64,000 nt of DNA from Hymenobacter lapidiphilus. Its GTDB lineage: Bacteria > Bacteroidota > Bacteroidia > Cytophagales > Hymenobacteraceae. The notes beneath the pieces are model-generated. The model was given only the letters and a program-made list of their open reading frames with translations. It was not told the DNA's origin and searched no databases. Location: NCBI RefSeq assembly GCF_013377885.1, contig NZ_JABKAU010000017.1, forward strand, positions 1 through 64,000, read 5' to 3'. Every line of letters begins with the position of its first letter. Position 1 is the stretch's first letter. Both the position numbers and the translations under genes were made by a program. Positions 54,607 to 63,104 of the stretch are shown here, piece by piece.

Positions 54607-55995
54607 ATGAAGCTATTCTTTCTGTTTCTGCTGAGCTTTGTGCTGCTGCTGCCCGAACCCGGGCAGGCGCAGCGCAAGCCGGCCGCCAAAAAGGCCGCCC
54701 TGGCTACTGCTGCGGTAGGTATCACGCCGGCCGGCAGCGGGGTCAAGCGCCCCCGCAACCTCACCGATGAGCAGCTGCTGGACTTAGTGCAGCGCCAGAC
54801 GTTCCGCTACTTCTGGGACTTCGGCCACCCCGTGTCGGGCATGGCCCGGGAGCGGAGCAACGTGAGCTTCGACTACGGCGACGAGGTAGTAACTACCGGC
54901 GGCACCGGCTTCGGACTGATGGCCATTATCGTGGCCGCTGAGCGCGGCTGGATTACCCGGGAGCAGGCCGCCGAGCGGACGCTTAAAATCGTGAACTTCC
55001 TCTGGAAGGCCGATATGTACCACGGCGTGTTTCCGCACTGGCTCAACGGGGCCACTGGCAAAACCATCCGTTTCAGCCCCAAAGACGACGGCGGCGACCT
55101 GGTGGAAACTTCCTTTTTGTTCGAAGGCCTGATTTGTGCCCGCCAGTACTACACGCGCGACACGCCCGCCGAAAGTGCGCTGCGCAACAAGATTCTCTGG
55201 ATGTGGGAAGGCGTGGAATGGAACTGGCACCAGCAGGGCGGCCAAAACGTGCTCTATTGGCACTGGAGCCCCAACAACGGCTGGAGCATGAACCACCAAA
55301 TTCATGGCTGGAACGAGTGCCTGGTGACCTACGTGATGGCCGCCTCCTCGCCCAAGTACGCCATTGATAAAGCGGTGTACGACCAGGGCTGGGCCACCGG
55401 CAACTACTTCAAGAACGGCAAGGAGTTCTACAAAACCAAGCTGCCGCTGGGCTTCGACTACGGCGGGCCGCTGTTCTTCTCCCACTACTCGTTTCTGGGC
55501 CTCGACCCGCGCGGCCTCAAAGACCAGTACGCCGACTACTTCGCCCAAAATAAAGCCCACACGCTCATCAACCGCGCCTACTGTATCGATAACCCCAAGC
55601 ACTATAAGGGCTACGGGGCCGATACCTGGGGCCTCACGGCCTCCGACAGCTACAAAGGCTACGCAGCGCATTCGCCCACCGAGGATCTGGGCGTGATTTC
55701 GCCCACCGCCGCCCTCTCGGCCATGCCCTACGCCCCGGAGTTTTCGATGCAGGCCCTCAAGCATTTCTACAACGATTTGGGCGACAACATCTGGGGCGAG
55801 TACGGCTTCGTGGACGCATTCAGTGAGGAGCACAACTGGCAGGCCAAGTCCTACTTGGCCATCGACCAGGGCCCCATCGTGGCAATGATTGAGAACCACC
55901 GCACCGGCCTGCTCTGGAAGCTGTTCATGAGCAGCCCCGATGTGCAGCGCGGCCTCACCAAACTCGGCTTCGAAAGCCCGCACCTCAAAAAGTAA
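54607..55995 (+). CDS. GH144-type glucanase (glycoamylase family, probable endo-beta-1,2-glucanase)
   Basis: About 462 residues with signal peptide (FLFLLSFVLLLPEPGQAQ). The Glycoamylase (PF10091) domain has LLDLVQRQTFRYFWDFGHP, VVTTGGTGFGLMAIIVAAER, YHGVFPHWLNGATGK and DGGDLVETSFLFEGLICARQ, then GADTWGLTASDSYKGY and SFSEEHNWQAKSYLAIDQGP-like DAFSEEHNWQAKSYLAIDQG. Stand-alone secreted members from Bacteroidetes are GH144 endo-beta-1,2-glucanases (e.g. from Chitinophaga). It lies directly after SusCD and before a GH3 beta-glucosidase, which supports that activity, though the substrate remains to be proven. Confidence 0.88.
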   Translation: MKLFFLFLLSFVLLLPEPGQAQRKPAAKKAALATAAVGITPAGSGVKRPRNLTDEQLLDLVQRQTFRYFWDFGHPVSGMARERSNVSFDYGDEVVTTGGTGFGLMAIIVAAERGWITREQAAERTLKIVNFLWKADMYHGVFPHWLNGATGKTIRFSPKDDGGDLVETSFLFEGLICARQYYTRDTPAESALRNKILWMWEGVEWNWHQQGGQNVLYWHWSPNNGWSMNHQIHGWNECLVTYVMAASSPKYAIDKAVYDQGWATGNYFKNGKEFYKTKLPLGFDYGGPLFFSHYSFLGLDPRGLKDQYADYFAQNKAHTLINRAYCIDNPKHYKGYGADTWGLTASDSYKGYAAHSPTEDLGVISPTAALSAMPYAPEFSMQALKHFYNDLGDNIWGEYGFVDAFSEEHNWQAKSYLAIDQGPIVAMIENHRTGLLWKLFMSSPDVQRGLTKLGFESPHLKK

Positions 55996-56017
55996 GGGGC
56001 AAGGCTCAGAAAATGAA

Positions 56018-56310
56018 TGAGCAGTTGGGACGGCGTAGAGACGCATTATTTTGCGTCTCGTCGTTGAACGGCCGGGTTGGCTACTTGAAGCTGTTTAAGA
56101 AGTCAAAGGACCGTCATGCTGAGCGGAGCCGAAGCATCTCTACCGCTTCGTAGCAGTCGTTCAACGAAGCGGCAGAGATGCTTCGGCTCCGCTCAGCATG
56201 ACGTTCTGATTGATTCCAAGTACTTCCTAAACAGTTTCCTTAACAGCAGCAACAGCAACAACGTAGAGACGCAAAATCTTGCGTCTCTACTACGCCGTCC
56301 CAACTGCTCA
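56018..56310. repeat. Composite element: family B interrupted by family C
   Basis: Outer arms TGAGCAGTTGGGACGGCGTA / TACGCCGTCCCAACTGCTCA are perfect over about 21 bases, followed inward by GAGACGCA..TTTTGCGTCTC hairpins of family B. Between them sits a complete long family C element. It fills most of the gap between GH144 and GH3 genes. Confidence 0.8.
56087..56238. repeat. Long family C element nested in family B
   Basis: Ends GAAGCTGTTTAAGAAGT / ACTTCCTAAACAGTTTC, then GTCATGCTGAGCGGAGC / GCTCCGCTCAGCATGAC and GAAGCATCTCTACCGCTTCG / CGAAGCGGCAGAGATGCTTC. Nearly the same sequence and right flank (GTTCTGATTGATTCC) as the copy near 46.2 kb. Confidence 0.85.
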
Positions 56311-56463
56311 GGAGAATAACCGCATCGTACCGATGCTGTCCGAACAGCCAGGGCCGCAGATCGGGTTTGGCAAAGGCGCTGCCCCGTCTATTTTGGTTGA
56401 CGCTGGAGTACTCGGTGTAGCGCGTCCGGCCCCTTTCTTCACTACTTCAATTCCTAACTCCTT

Positions 56464-58806
56464 ATGAAACATCCGTTCCGCACTGCCCTGCTGATGGGCC
56501 TATGGTTGCTTACGCCCCTGCTCGACGCTCCCCAATCGGTAGCCGCCGCCACGGCCGTTGCCGCTACGCCCGGTTCAGCGGCCGACGACGACCAGGCCAA
56601 GATGAACAAGTTCATTGCTGACCTGATGCAGAAGATGACGGTGGACGAAAAAATCGGGCAGCTCAACCTGATTACCGTGGGTTTCGACGTAACCGGGCCG
56701 GTGGTAAGCAAGGACGTGGACGCCAGCATCCGGCGCGGCGCGGTGGGGGGCGTATTCAACACGTTCACGCCCAAGGCCGCCCGCAAGCTCCAGGAAATGG
56801 CCGTGAAGCAGACGCGTCTGCGCATCCCGCTCATGTTTGGCTACGACGTCATCCACGGCCACCGCACCATTTTCCCGATTTCGCTGGGCCTGGCCGCCAG
56901 CTGGGATTTGGCGGCTATTGAGCAGAGCGCCCGCATTGCGGCCGAGGAGGCTTCGGCTGATGGCCTGAACTGGGTGTTTTCGCCGATGGTGGACATCAGC
57001 CGCGACCCGCGCTGGGGCCGGATTTCCGAGAGTGCGGGCGAAGACCCCTACCTGGGCTCGGAGATTGGCCGCGTGATGGTGCGCGGCTACCAGGGCACCG
57101 ACCTGACGAAAAACAACACCGTAATGGCCTGCGTGAAGCACTTCGCCCTCTACGGTGCCGCCGAGGGCGGCCGCGACTACAACACCACCGACATGAGCCG
57201 GGTGCGCATGTACAACGAGTACCTGCCGCCTTATAAAGCGGCCATTGATGCCGGAGCGGGTTCGGTTATGTCGTCGTTCAACGACATCAACGGCGTGCCC
57301 GCCACGGGCAACAAGTGGCTGATGACTGACTTACTGCGCAAGCAATGGGGCTTCCCCGGCTTCGTGGTGACCGACTACACGGCCATCAACGAAATGACCG
57401 CCCACGGCATGGGCGACGATGCCCAGGTGTCGGCGCTGGCCCTGAACGCGGGTATTGACCAGGATATGGTGGGCGAAATTTTCCTCAAGAACCTGGCCCG
57501 CAACCTGAAAGACGGCACTGTGCAGCAGGCGGATATCGACACGGCCTGTCGCCGGATTCTGGAGGCTAAGTGGAAGCTGGGTTTGTTCGAGGACCCCTAC
57601 CGCTACACCGACGAGAAGCGGGCGAAGCAGACGATGATGAAGCCCGAGTACGTGGCCGCCGCCCGCGATATTGCCCGCAAGAGCTTGGTGCTGCTGAAGA
57701 ACCAGGGCCAGACCCTGCCGCTGCGCTCCACCGGCACCATTGCCCTGATAGGCCCGCTAGCCTCGCGCCAGCGCGACATGATCGGCTCGTGGAGTGGGGC
57801 CGGCGACTGGAAACAGGCCGTGTCGCTGGAGCAGGGCATCCGCAACGTGGCGGGCAGCTCGGTAAAAATTGTGACGGCTCAAGGCGCCAACTTCATCGAC
57901 GACGCGCAGATGATTGCCCGCCTCAACGCCCACGGCGGCGAGCTGAACGTGGACCCGCGTAGTGCTGACGAGATGATTGCCGAAGCCGTAAAGGCCGCCC
58001 AAAGTGCCGATGTAATTGTGGCCGCCGTGGGTGAGTCGCAGGGCATGACGGGTGAGGCCGCAAGCCGCGCCGACATCGGTTTGCCCGCCCCCCAAATGGC
58101 GTTGCTGAAGGCGCTGAAGAAAACCGGCAAGCCGCTGGTAATCGTGCTGATGGCGGGCCGGCCGCTCACGCTGCCTTGGGAGCAGCAGAACGCCGATGCC
58201 ATCCTGGAAACCTGGTTTGCGGGCTCTCAGGCCGGCAACGCCATTGCCGATGTGCTGTTTGGCCGCTACAACCCCTCGGGTAAGCTGCCGGCCACCTTCC
58301 CCGAGTCGGTGGGTCAGATTCCGCTGTATTACAACCACAAAAGCACCGGCCGCCCCTACGCCGGCGTGGCCCTCGACAAGTACAAGTCGCGCTACCTGGA
58401 CGTCAGCAACGACCCGCTATACCCGTTTGGCTTCGGCCTTAGCTACACCACCTTCAAGTACGGCAAGCCCGAGCTGAGCACTACCAGCCTGGCCTCCGGC
58501 GCTATGCTTGATGTGAAAGTAACGGTGCAGAACACCGGTAACTACGACGGCGAGGAAATAGCCCAGCTCTACCTCCGCGACCTGGTAGGCTCGATTTCGC
58601 GGCCCGTGAAGGAGCTGAAGGGCTTCCAGAAAGTGATGCTAAAGAAGGGCGAAACCCGCACGCTCACCTTCCGCCTCAACCCCGCCGACCTCAGCTTTTA
58701 CAACACCGACCTCCAGTTCGTAGCCGAGCCCGGTGACTTCGAGGTAATGGTGGGCGGCAACTCCCGCGACGTGCAAACGGCCGCTTTCAAGCTGCTGGGC
58801 AAGTAG
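56464..58806 (+). CDS. bglX: GH3 family exported beta-glucosidase (BglX-like)
   Basis: A 780-residue enzyme with N-terminal signal (ALLMGLWLLTPLLDAPQ). The GH3 N domain begins MQKMTVDEKIGQLNLITVG and has FGYDVIHGHRTIFPI, FSPMVDISRDPRWGR and the nucleophile Asp in GFVVTDYTAINEM. The C domain has KSLVLLKNQGQTLPL and ends with a fibronectin-like domain (VTVQNTGNYDGEEIAQLYL). It probably releases glucose from beta-linked oligosaccharides in the periplasm. In Bacteroides a GH3 enzyme adjacent to a GH144 gene prefers sophorose-type beta-1,2 links, consistent with this context. Confidence 0.95.
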   Translation: MKHPFRTALLMGLWLLTPLLDAPQSVAAATAVAATPGSAADDDQAKMNKFIADLMQKMTVDEKIGQLNLITVGFDVTGPVVSKDVDASIRRGAVGGVFNTFTPKAARKLQEMAVKQTRLRIPLMFGYDVIHGHRTIFPISLGLAASWDLAAIEQSARIAAEEASADGLNWVFSPMVDISRDPRWGRISESAGEDPYLGSEIGRVMVRGYQGTDLTKNNTVMACVKHFALYGAAEGGRDYNTTDMSRVRMYNEYLPPYKAAIDAGAGSVMSSFNDINGVPATGNKWLMTDLLRKQWGFPGFVVTDYTAINEMTAHGMGDDAQVSALALNAGIDQDMVGEIFLKNLARNLKDGTVQQADIDTACRRILEAKWKLGLFEDPYRYTDEKRAKQTMMKPEYVAAARDIARKSLVLLKNQGQTLPLRSTGTIALIGPLASRQRDMIGSWSGAGDWKQAVSLEQGIRNVAGSSVKIVTAQGANFIDDAQMIARLNAHGGELNVDPRSADEMIAEAVKAAQSADVIVAAVGESQGMTGEAASRADIGLPAPQMALLKALKKTGKPLVIVLMAGRPLTLPWEQQNADAILETWFAGSQAGNAIADVLFGRYNPSGKLPATFPESVGQIPLYYNHKSTGRPYAGVALDKYKSRYLDVSNDPLYPFGFGLSYTTFKYGKPELSTTSLASGAMLDVKVTVQNTGNYDGEEIAQLYLRDLVGSISRPVKELKGFQKVMLKKGETRTLTFRLNPADLSFYNTDLQFVAEPGDFEVMVGGNSRDVQTAAFKLLGK

Positions 58807-58810
58807 TCTG

Positions 58811-58916
58811 GAAGAACGGGTAGGGTGCGGGGCTTGTCCCCACCCGCCGTTGAACGGTCCAGGGCTGAATCGTTCAACGGCGGGCGGGGACAAGCCCCGC
58901 ACCCTACCCGTTCTTC
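58811..58916. repeat. Family A palindromic element A-9
   Basis: GAAGAACGGGTAGGGTGCGG / CCGCACCCTACCCGTTCTTC outside with CCGTTGAACGG / CGTTCAACGG inside, and CTGAATCG in the loop, as in A-1. Lies immediately after the GH3 stop codon. Confidence 0.85.
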
Positions 58917-58944
58917 TACACCTGAGTTAGTCAGGCCAGTAAGC

Positions 58945-58979
58945 AAAGAGCGGCGCTTCCTCAGGAAGCGCCGCTCTTT
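58945..58979. terminator. Bidirectional terminator between GH3 and sugar MFS genes
   Basis: AAAGAGCGGCGCTTCCT pairs with AGGAAGCGCCGCTCTTT with almost no loop. A/T runs occur on both sides, and the flanking genes are convergent. Confidence 0.88.
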
Positions 58980-59003
58980 TAATTTTGGATGAATCTGGTG
59001 GAG

Positions 59004-60275
59004 CTATGCAACGGCCGCCGGGCGGTGGCCCTTGAGACCATACCACATGATGTAGGCGTAGCAGAGAACCGGCAGAAAAAAGGCCCAGCGCAGCCCGCTG
59101 CTGTCGGCCACCATACCAAACAGCAGCGGAATAATGGCTCCTCCCACGATGCCTACGTTAAGCAGGCCCGAGGCCTCCTCGGTGTGGCGGCCCAGGTCGC
59201 GTACAGCCAGCGTGAAGATGGTAGCAAACATGATGGAGTTCATCAGGCCCACGGCCAGCAGGCTCCACATGGCCAGCGCGCCGGTAGTGCTCACCGACAG
59301 CAGCACCAATAGCACCGCGCCCAGCGCATTAAAGGCCAACAGGCGGCCCGGGTTGAACTTGTTGAGCAGGTAAGCCCCCATAAAGCGGCCCACCATGGCC
59401 CCGCCCCAGTACCAAGCCACTTTGTCGCCGGCCATTTTGGGCGAGAGGCTCATCACGTCGGGCAGGTGCAAGTAGTTGACGATGTGCGAGCCGATGGCCA
59501 CCTCGCCGCCCACATAGGCGAAAATAGCCAGTACCCCGAACACCAGGTGGCGGTAGTGGTAGGCGCGGCGGCTCAGGTCTTCGTTTTCTGAGGTGGCGTG
59601 CTTGATTTTGGGCAGCTTGAGCATCGCCAGCAGCAGGCTGATGAGCACCAGCACGCCGCCAATGGCCAGGTAGGGGGTCTGCACAGCCTTTACGTCGATG
59701 GCCGCGGCTGAGGCGGCGGTGTCGAGGTCGGGCAGGTTGTTGAGGATGAGAGCCGAGCCCAGCAGTGGGGCCACCGTGGTACCCAGCGAGTTAAAGGCCT
59801 GCGTGAGGGTCAGCCGCGCCGGAGCCGACTGCGCCGGACCCAGAATAGCCACGTACGGGTTGCCCGCCACCTGCAGCAGCACCACGCCGGTAGCCAGCAC
59901 GAACAGCGCCCCCAGAAACAGCCCGTAGCTGCGGCTGTCGGCGGCCGGGTAGAACAGGAACGAGCCAAGTGCGGCAATCAGAAACCCGGTCAGCATGCCC
60001 CCCTTGTAGCCCACGCGCTGCACCAGCCGCCCAGCCGGAATGCCCATCACAAAATAGGCTCCGAAAAAGCACAGGTTGATCAGGTTGGCCTGGGTGTAAG
60101 TAAGGCTGAAGATGGCCTTCAGATAGGGAATCAGTATGTCGTTCAGACAGGTGATAAAGCCCATCATAAAGAACAGCACCGTGAGCGAGGCCAGGGCCGA
60201 TGTGTAGTTGGGCGTTTCGGCCCCGGGCACGGTTTCGGCGGCCGTCAGAGAAGTGGCAGATATGGGAGCAGCCAT
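59004..60275 (-). CDS. Sugar MFS symporter (FucP/GluP family), second copy
   Basis: About 423 residues with 12 hydrophobic segments: TVLFFMMGFITCLNDILIPY near the start, NLCFFGAYFVMGIPAGRLVQ, then GNPYVAILGP and the late SIMFATIFTLAVRDLGRH. It is shorter than the first FucP-like gene and shares its motifs. It faces the GH3 gene tail to tail, so it is the likely inner-membrane importer for glucose or a disaccharide released by the glycan locus, but it has its own transcript. Confidence 0.92.
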   Translation of the reverse strand: MAAPISATSLTAAETVPGAETPNYTSALASLTVLFFMMGFITCLNDILIPYLKAIFSLTYTQANLINLCFFGAYFVMGIPAGRLVQRVGYKGGMLTGFLIAALGSFLFYPAADSRSYGLFLGALFVLATGVVLLQVAGNPYVAILGPAQSAPARLTLTQAFNSLGTTVAPLLGSALILNNLPDLDTAASAAAIDVKAVQTPYLAIGGVLVLISLLLAMLKLPKIKHATSENEDLSRRAYHYRHLVFGVLAIFAYVGGEVAIGSHIVNYLHLPDVMSLSPKMAGDKVAWYWGGAMVGRFMGAYLLNKFNPGRLLAFNALGAVLLVLLSVSTTGALAMWSLLAVGLMNSIMFATIFTLAVRDLGRHTEEASGLLNVGIVGGAIIPLLFGMVADSSGLRWAFFLPVLCYAYIMWYGLKGHRPAAVA

Positions 60276-60303
60276 AGCGGGAAAGAAAGGGACAGGAAAA
60301 CCA

Positions 60304-60333
60304 GAAGCCGCGCCCAGGATCGGACGCGGCTTC
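60304..60333 (-). terminator. Terminator of the DEAD-box helicase gene
   Basis: On the minus strand GAAGCCGCG pairs with CGCGGCTTC across a 12-base loop, followed by TGGTTTTCC. It lies between the helicase stop codon and the sugar MFS start. Confidence 0.7.
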
Positions 60334-60373
60334 CAAATTAGCCTATTTTGGCGTAATAGTAGCGTTTGGCCAG

Positions 60374-61789
60374 TTAAGCCACTATCGATACGCGCACTTT
60401 GCGGCCCTTTACTTTGGTGCCGGCCAGACGCTCGGCTACCAGTTGGGCCTGCTCGCGGGGCACGGCCACGTAGCTGTAGTAATCGAACACCTCAATGTGG
60501 CCTACCTGCTCGCGGGCTACACCGCCCACGTTCACGAAGGCACCAACTAAGTCGTGGGCGCTTACCTTATCCTTTTTGCCGGCCGATACGTGCAGGGTTA
60601 CGTTTTCGGGGCGTGGGGCTTTGGGGGCGGCCGGTGGCAGCTTGGGGGCGTGCAGAGGCGTCCATTTGATGCCCTCGGCAATGGGCCACTTACTTACGTG
60701 GGCGCGCTCTTTTTCGGTGGCCAGTAGGTGGGCCGTGCCAGCGGCGCCGGCGCGGGCCGTGCGGCCGGCACGGTGCTGGAAACCGTCGGCCTTGTCGGGG
60801 GCGTCATACTGTACCACCGTATCGAGCTGGGTTACGTCGATGCCGCGGGCGGCTACGTCGGTGGCTACCAGCACCTGGCTGGAGCCGTTGCGCAGCTTGA
60901 GCAAGGCTTTGTCGCGCTCGGGCTGGGGCATTTTGCCGTGCAGCACCTCGGCTGCTACGCCGCGGCCCACCAGAAACCGGGTCAGCTCCATGCACCGGTC
61001 GCGGGTGTTGCAGAAGATAAGGGCGCGGCCGGTTTCGGGCAGGTTGAGTAGGTGCAGCAGCGCGGCCGGCTTCTGTTCGATGGCGCCGAAGTGGCCGAGC
61101 AGCGTCAGGTTTTCGGGCAGCTCGTCGGTATCCTGGCCCGCGTTTACCACGCGCGGCCGGGTCAGGTTCTTTCGAATCAAATCCAGCACTTTATCCGACA
61201 TCGTGGCCGAGAACAGCAGGGTCTGGCGGCGGCGCGGCAGGCGCTTGATAATCTCCACCAGCTCATCCTGAAAGCCCAGCTCCAGCAGCTTATCGGCTTC
61301 ATCCAAAATCAGGGTTTTGAGCTGGTTCGGGATGATGGTGCGCCGCTCGAAGTGGTCGAGCAGGCGGCCGGGCGTGGCCACCACAATGTGCGGGGCCTGG
61401 GTGAGCGAAGCGGTTTCTTCGCGGAAGGCGTGGCCGCCGTAGAAAGCCGCCACCCGCAGGTTGGGCATGTACTTGCCCAGCTTTTTGAGGGCGTCGCGCA
61501 CCTGCAGGGCCAGCTCGCGGGCCGGTACCAGCACAATAACCTGCACCGCATCCTGCTTCAAATCGAGCAATTGCAGTACCGAGAGGCCGTAAGCTGCGGT
61601 TTTGCCCGAGCCGGTGGGTGCCTGTCCGGCCACATCCTGCCCGGCTAGGGCCATAGGCACTACCTGCTCCTGCACGGGCGTAGGCGTCTGGAACTGGAGC
61701 TCTTCCAGGGCTTGCAACAGCTCTGGTGTCAGGCCTAAGTCGGCGAAGGTAGCGGCGGCGGCGGGGGTATTCGGTTCGGTCGGGGTCAT
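60374..61789 (-). CDS. DEAD-box ATP-dependent RNA helicase with DbpA-type RNA-binding domain
   Basis: About 471 residues. It starts with the Q-motif region (FADLGLTPELLQALEELQFQ, TPTPVQEQVVPMALAGQDV), then Walker A QAPTGSGKTAAYG, DEAD box TLILDEADKLLELG, SATMSDK and the C-terminal lobe with HRAGRTARAG. The last ~75 residues (VTLHVSAGKKDKVSAHDLVG to KVKGRKVRVSIVA) match the DbpA RNA-binding domain that recognises 23S rRNA hairpin 92, so a role in large-subunit assembly is likely. The start chosen, MTPTEP, follows a short upstream in-frame alternative. Confidence 0.93.
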   Translation of the reverse strand: MTPTEPNTPAAAATFADLGLTPELLQALEELQFQTPTPVQEQVVPMALAGQDVAGQAPTGSGKTAAYGLSVLQLLDLKQDAVQVIVLVPARELALQVRDALKKLGKYMPNLRVAAFYGGHAFREETASLTQAPHIVVATPGRLLDHFERRTIIPNQLKTLILDEADKLLELGFQDELVEIIKRLPRRRQTLLFSATMSDKVLDLIRKNLTRPRVVNAGQDTDELPENLTLLGHFGAIEQKPAALLHLLNLPETGRALIFCNTRDRCMELTRFLVGRGVAAEVLHGKMPQPERDKALLKLRNGSSQVLVATDVAARGIDVTQLDTVVQYDAPDKADGFQHRAGRTARAGAAGTAHLLATEKERAHVSKWPIAEGIKWTPLHAPKLPPAAPKAPRPENVTLHVSAGKKDKVSAHDLVGAFVNVGGVAREQVGHIEVFDYYSYVAVPREQAQLVAERLAGTKVKGRKVRVSIVA

Positions 61790-61860
61790 ATTCAGAGATT
61801 CAATCAGCAAAGATAAGGCTTTGCGAGAGGGGAGAGGGGAATAATGAAGGGATATACAGA

Positions 61861-61983
61861 GAACGGCATTCTGAGCGCAGCCGGAGGCGCAGTCGAGGAA
61901 TCTCTACCGTTTGATTGTAACGATTCAGACGAAGCGGTAGAGATTTCTTCGACTGCGCCTCCGGCTGCGCTCAGAATGACATT
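61861..61983. repeat. Family C palindromic element C-10
   Basis: Arms GGCATTCTGAGCGCAGCCGG / CCGGCTGCGCTCAGAATGAC, then AGGCGCAGTCGA and inner AATCTCTACCGTTT / GAAGCGGTAGAGATT. Located between the BrkB-like gene and the helicase promoter region; a heptamer array follows it. Confidence 0.85.
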
Positions 61984-61989
61984 TTTCCA

Positions 61990-62010
61990 CTACCCACTAC
62001 CCACTACCCA
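61990..62010. repeat. Tandem heptamer CTACCCA x3
   Basis: Three perfect copies of CTACCCA directly after element C-10. The stop codon of the leftward BrkB-like gene falls in the third unit. Confidence 0.8.
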
Positions 62011-62954
62011 CTAATCTCCTCTTCCTCCACCACATCGACCAGCTTGTAGCGCACGGCCGATTTTTTTGGGCGGATGTCGAGGCCCGCGTATTGGGCGTAT
62101 GCTTTGGTAAAACAGGCGCCGAAGTAGAAAATCATGGCTGAATAGAACACGAACAGCAGCACCAGCACGATGCTGGAGGCCGGCCCGTAGATGGGGCCCA
62201 GGTTGCGCGGCACTAGCAGCATGCCCAGCCCGCTTTCGCCCAGGCTGATGAGGCTGCCCGTGAGCATTGCCCCGCGCCAGACAGCCTTACGCGGTATTTT
62301 GGCCGAACTCAGATTGCGGAACGTAACGCCGCACCAGCCCACCAAAATCAGCAATGAAAACAACCGGTTGACTATTTCCAGTACCACATTGCTGAAGGTA
62401 GCATTGAAGTATTCGGCGTAGCTGGCCACAAAGCCCAATGCTGCATCCGACAGAAAGGCGAGCATCGAGAGCAGGCCGGTGGCCAGCAGCAGGCCCAGCG
62501 AGCGGGCCCGCTCCTTGAGCACGGTGCGCAGCTGGCCGGTGCGGCGGCGTACCCGCACCTGCCATATCTGGTTGAGTGAGTGCTGTATAACGCCGAACAG
62601 GGTGGTGGCAATGAACAGCAGAAACGCGAAGCCCAGCCACGTAACCAGCCGGCTGCGCTGTACATCGGTTACGTTGCGCAGAATCTGTTCGACCAACCCC
62701 GCTGCCGAGGCCCCCAGCAAGTGCGAAAGTTTGGTAAGCAGCAGCACCCGCACCTGCGAAGCCGAGTACAGATAGCCCAGCCCCTGAATAAGTATGATGA
62801 CGATGGGTGGCAGGGCAAATGTGGCAAAAAAGGCCGTGGCCGCCCCCAGCCGCAGCGGGTCGTGGTTGCCGAACTCGCGGGCCGCGTGGCGCAGCAGCAG
62901 CCAGAATACAACAAACGGATGGCGAGCTAGGGGCCGCAGGTGTACTTTTGTCAT
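62004..62954 (-). CDS. YihY/BrkB-family inner-membrane protein
   Basis: 316 residues of the YihY/BrkB (UPF0761) family with about six hydrophobic segments. Marks are NHDPLRLGAATAFFATFALPP near residue 30, LGFAFLLFIATTLFGVIQHSLNQIW at about 110, AVWRGAMLTGSLISLGESG and YGPASSIVLVLLFVFYSAMIFYFGACFTKAYA. Despite the old label ribonuclease BN it is a membrane protein of unknown transport function. The final residues (EEEISG) and stop overlap a heptamer repeat. Confidence 0.9.
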   Translation of the reverse strand: MTKVHLRPLARHPFVVFWLLLRHAAREFGNHDPLRLGAATAFFATFALPPIVIILIQGLGYLYSASQVRVLLLTKLSHLLGASAAGLVEQILRNVTDVQRSRLVTWLGFAFLLFIATTLFGVIQHSLNQIWQVRVRRRTGQLRTVLKERARSLGLLLATGLLSMLAFLSDAALGFVASYAEYFNATFSNVVLEIVNRLFSLLILVGWCGVTFRNLSSAKIPRKAVWRGAMLTGSLISLGESGLGMLLVPRNLGPIYGPASSIVLVLLFVFYSAMIFYFGACFTKAYAQYAGLDIRPKKSAVRYKLVDVVEEEEISG

Positions 62955-63104
62955 GGAAGGCGCCGGCCGGCTCAGGTTCAGCCGAACCGGCAGTTGTACG
63001 AAGGTACGTTCGGCGCCGCCGAAACGAAGTAATATCCTTGTTTACGCTGGCTTCCGACGCCATTATGCAAGGCTGGGTAATCCCCATCCTCAACTCCCAA
63101 TGCT

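Noticed and set aside
49797-60275. Starch utilisation as the role of the SusC/D locus
   Set aside because: The linked enzymes are GH144-like and GH3, which act on beta-glucans. The alpha-glucan enzymes GH13 and GH97 are 10-30 kb away and separately transcribed.
62004-62954. Ribonuclease BN
   Set aside because: The protein is a polytopic YihY/BrkB membrane protein; the RNase BN label in this family came from an early misassignment and no nuclease motif is present.
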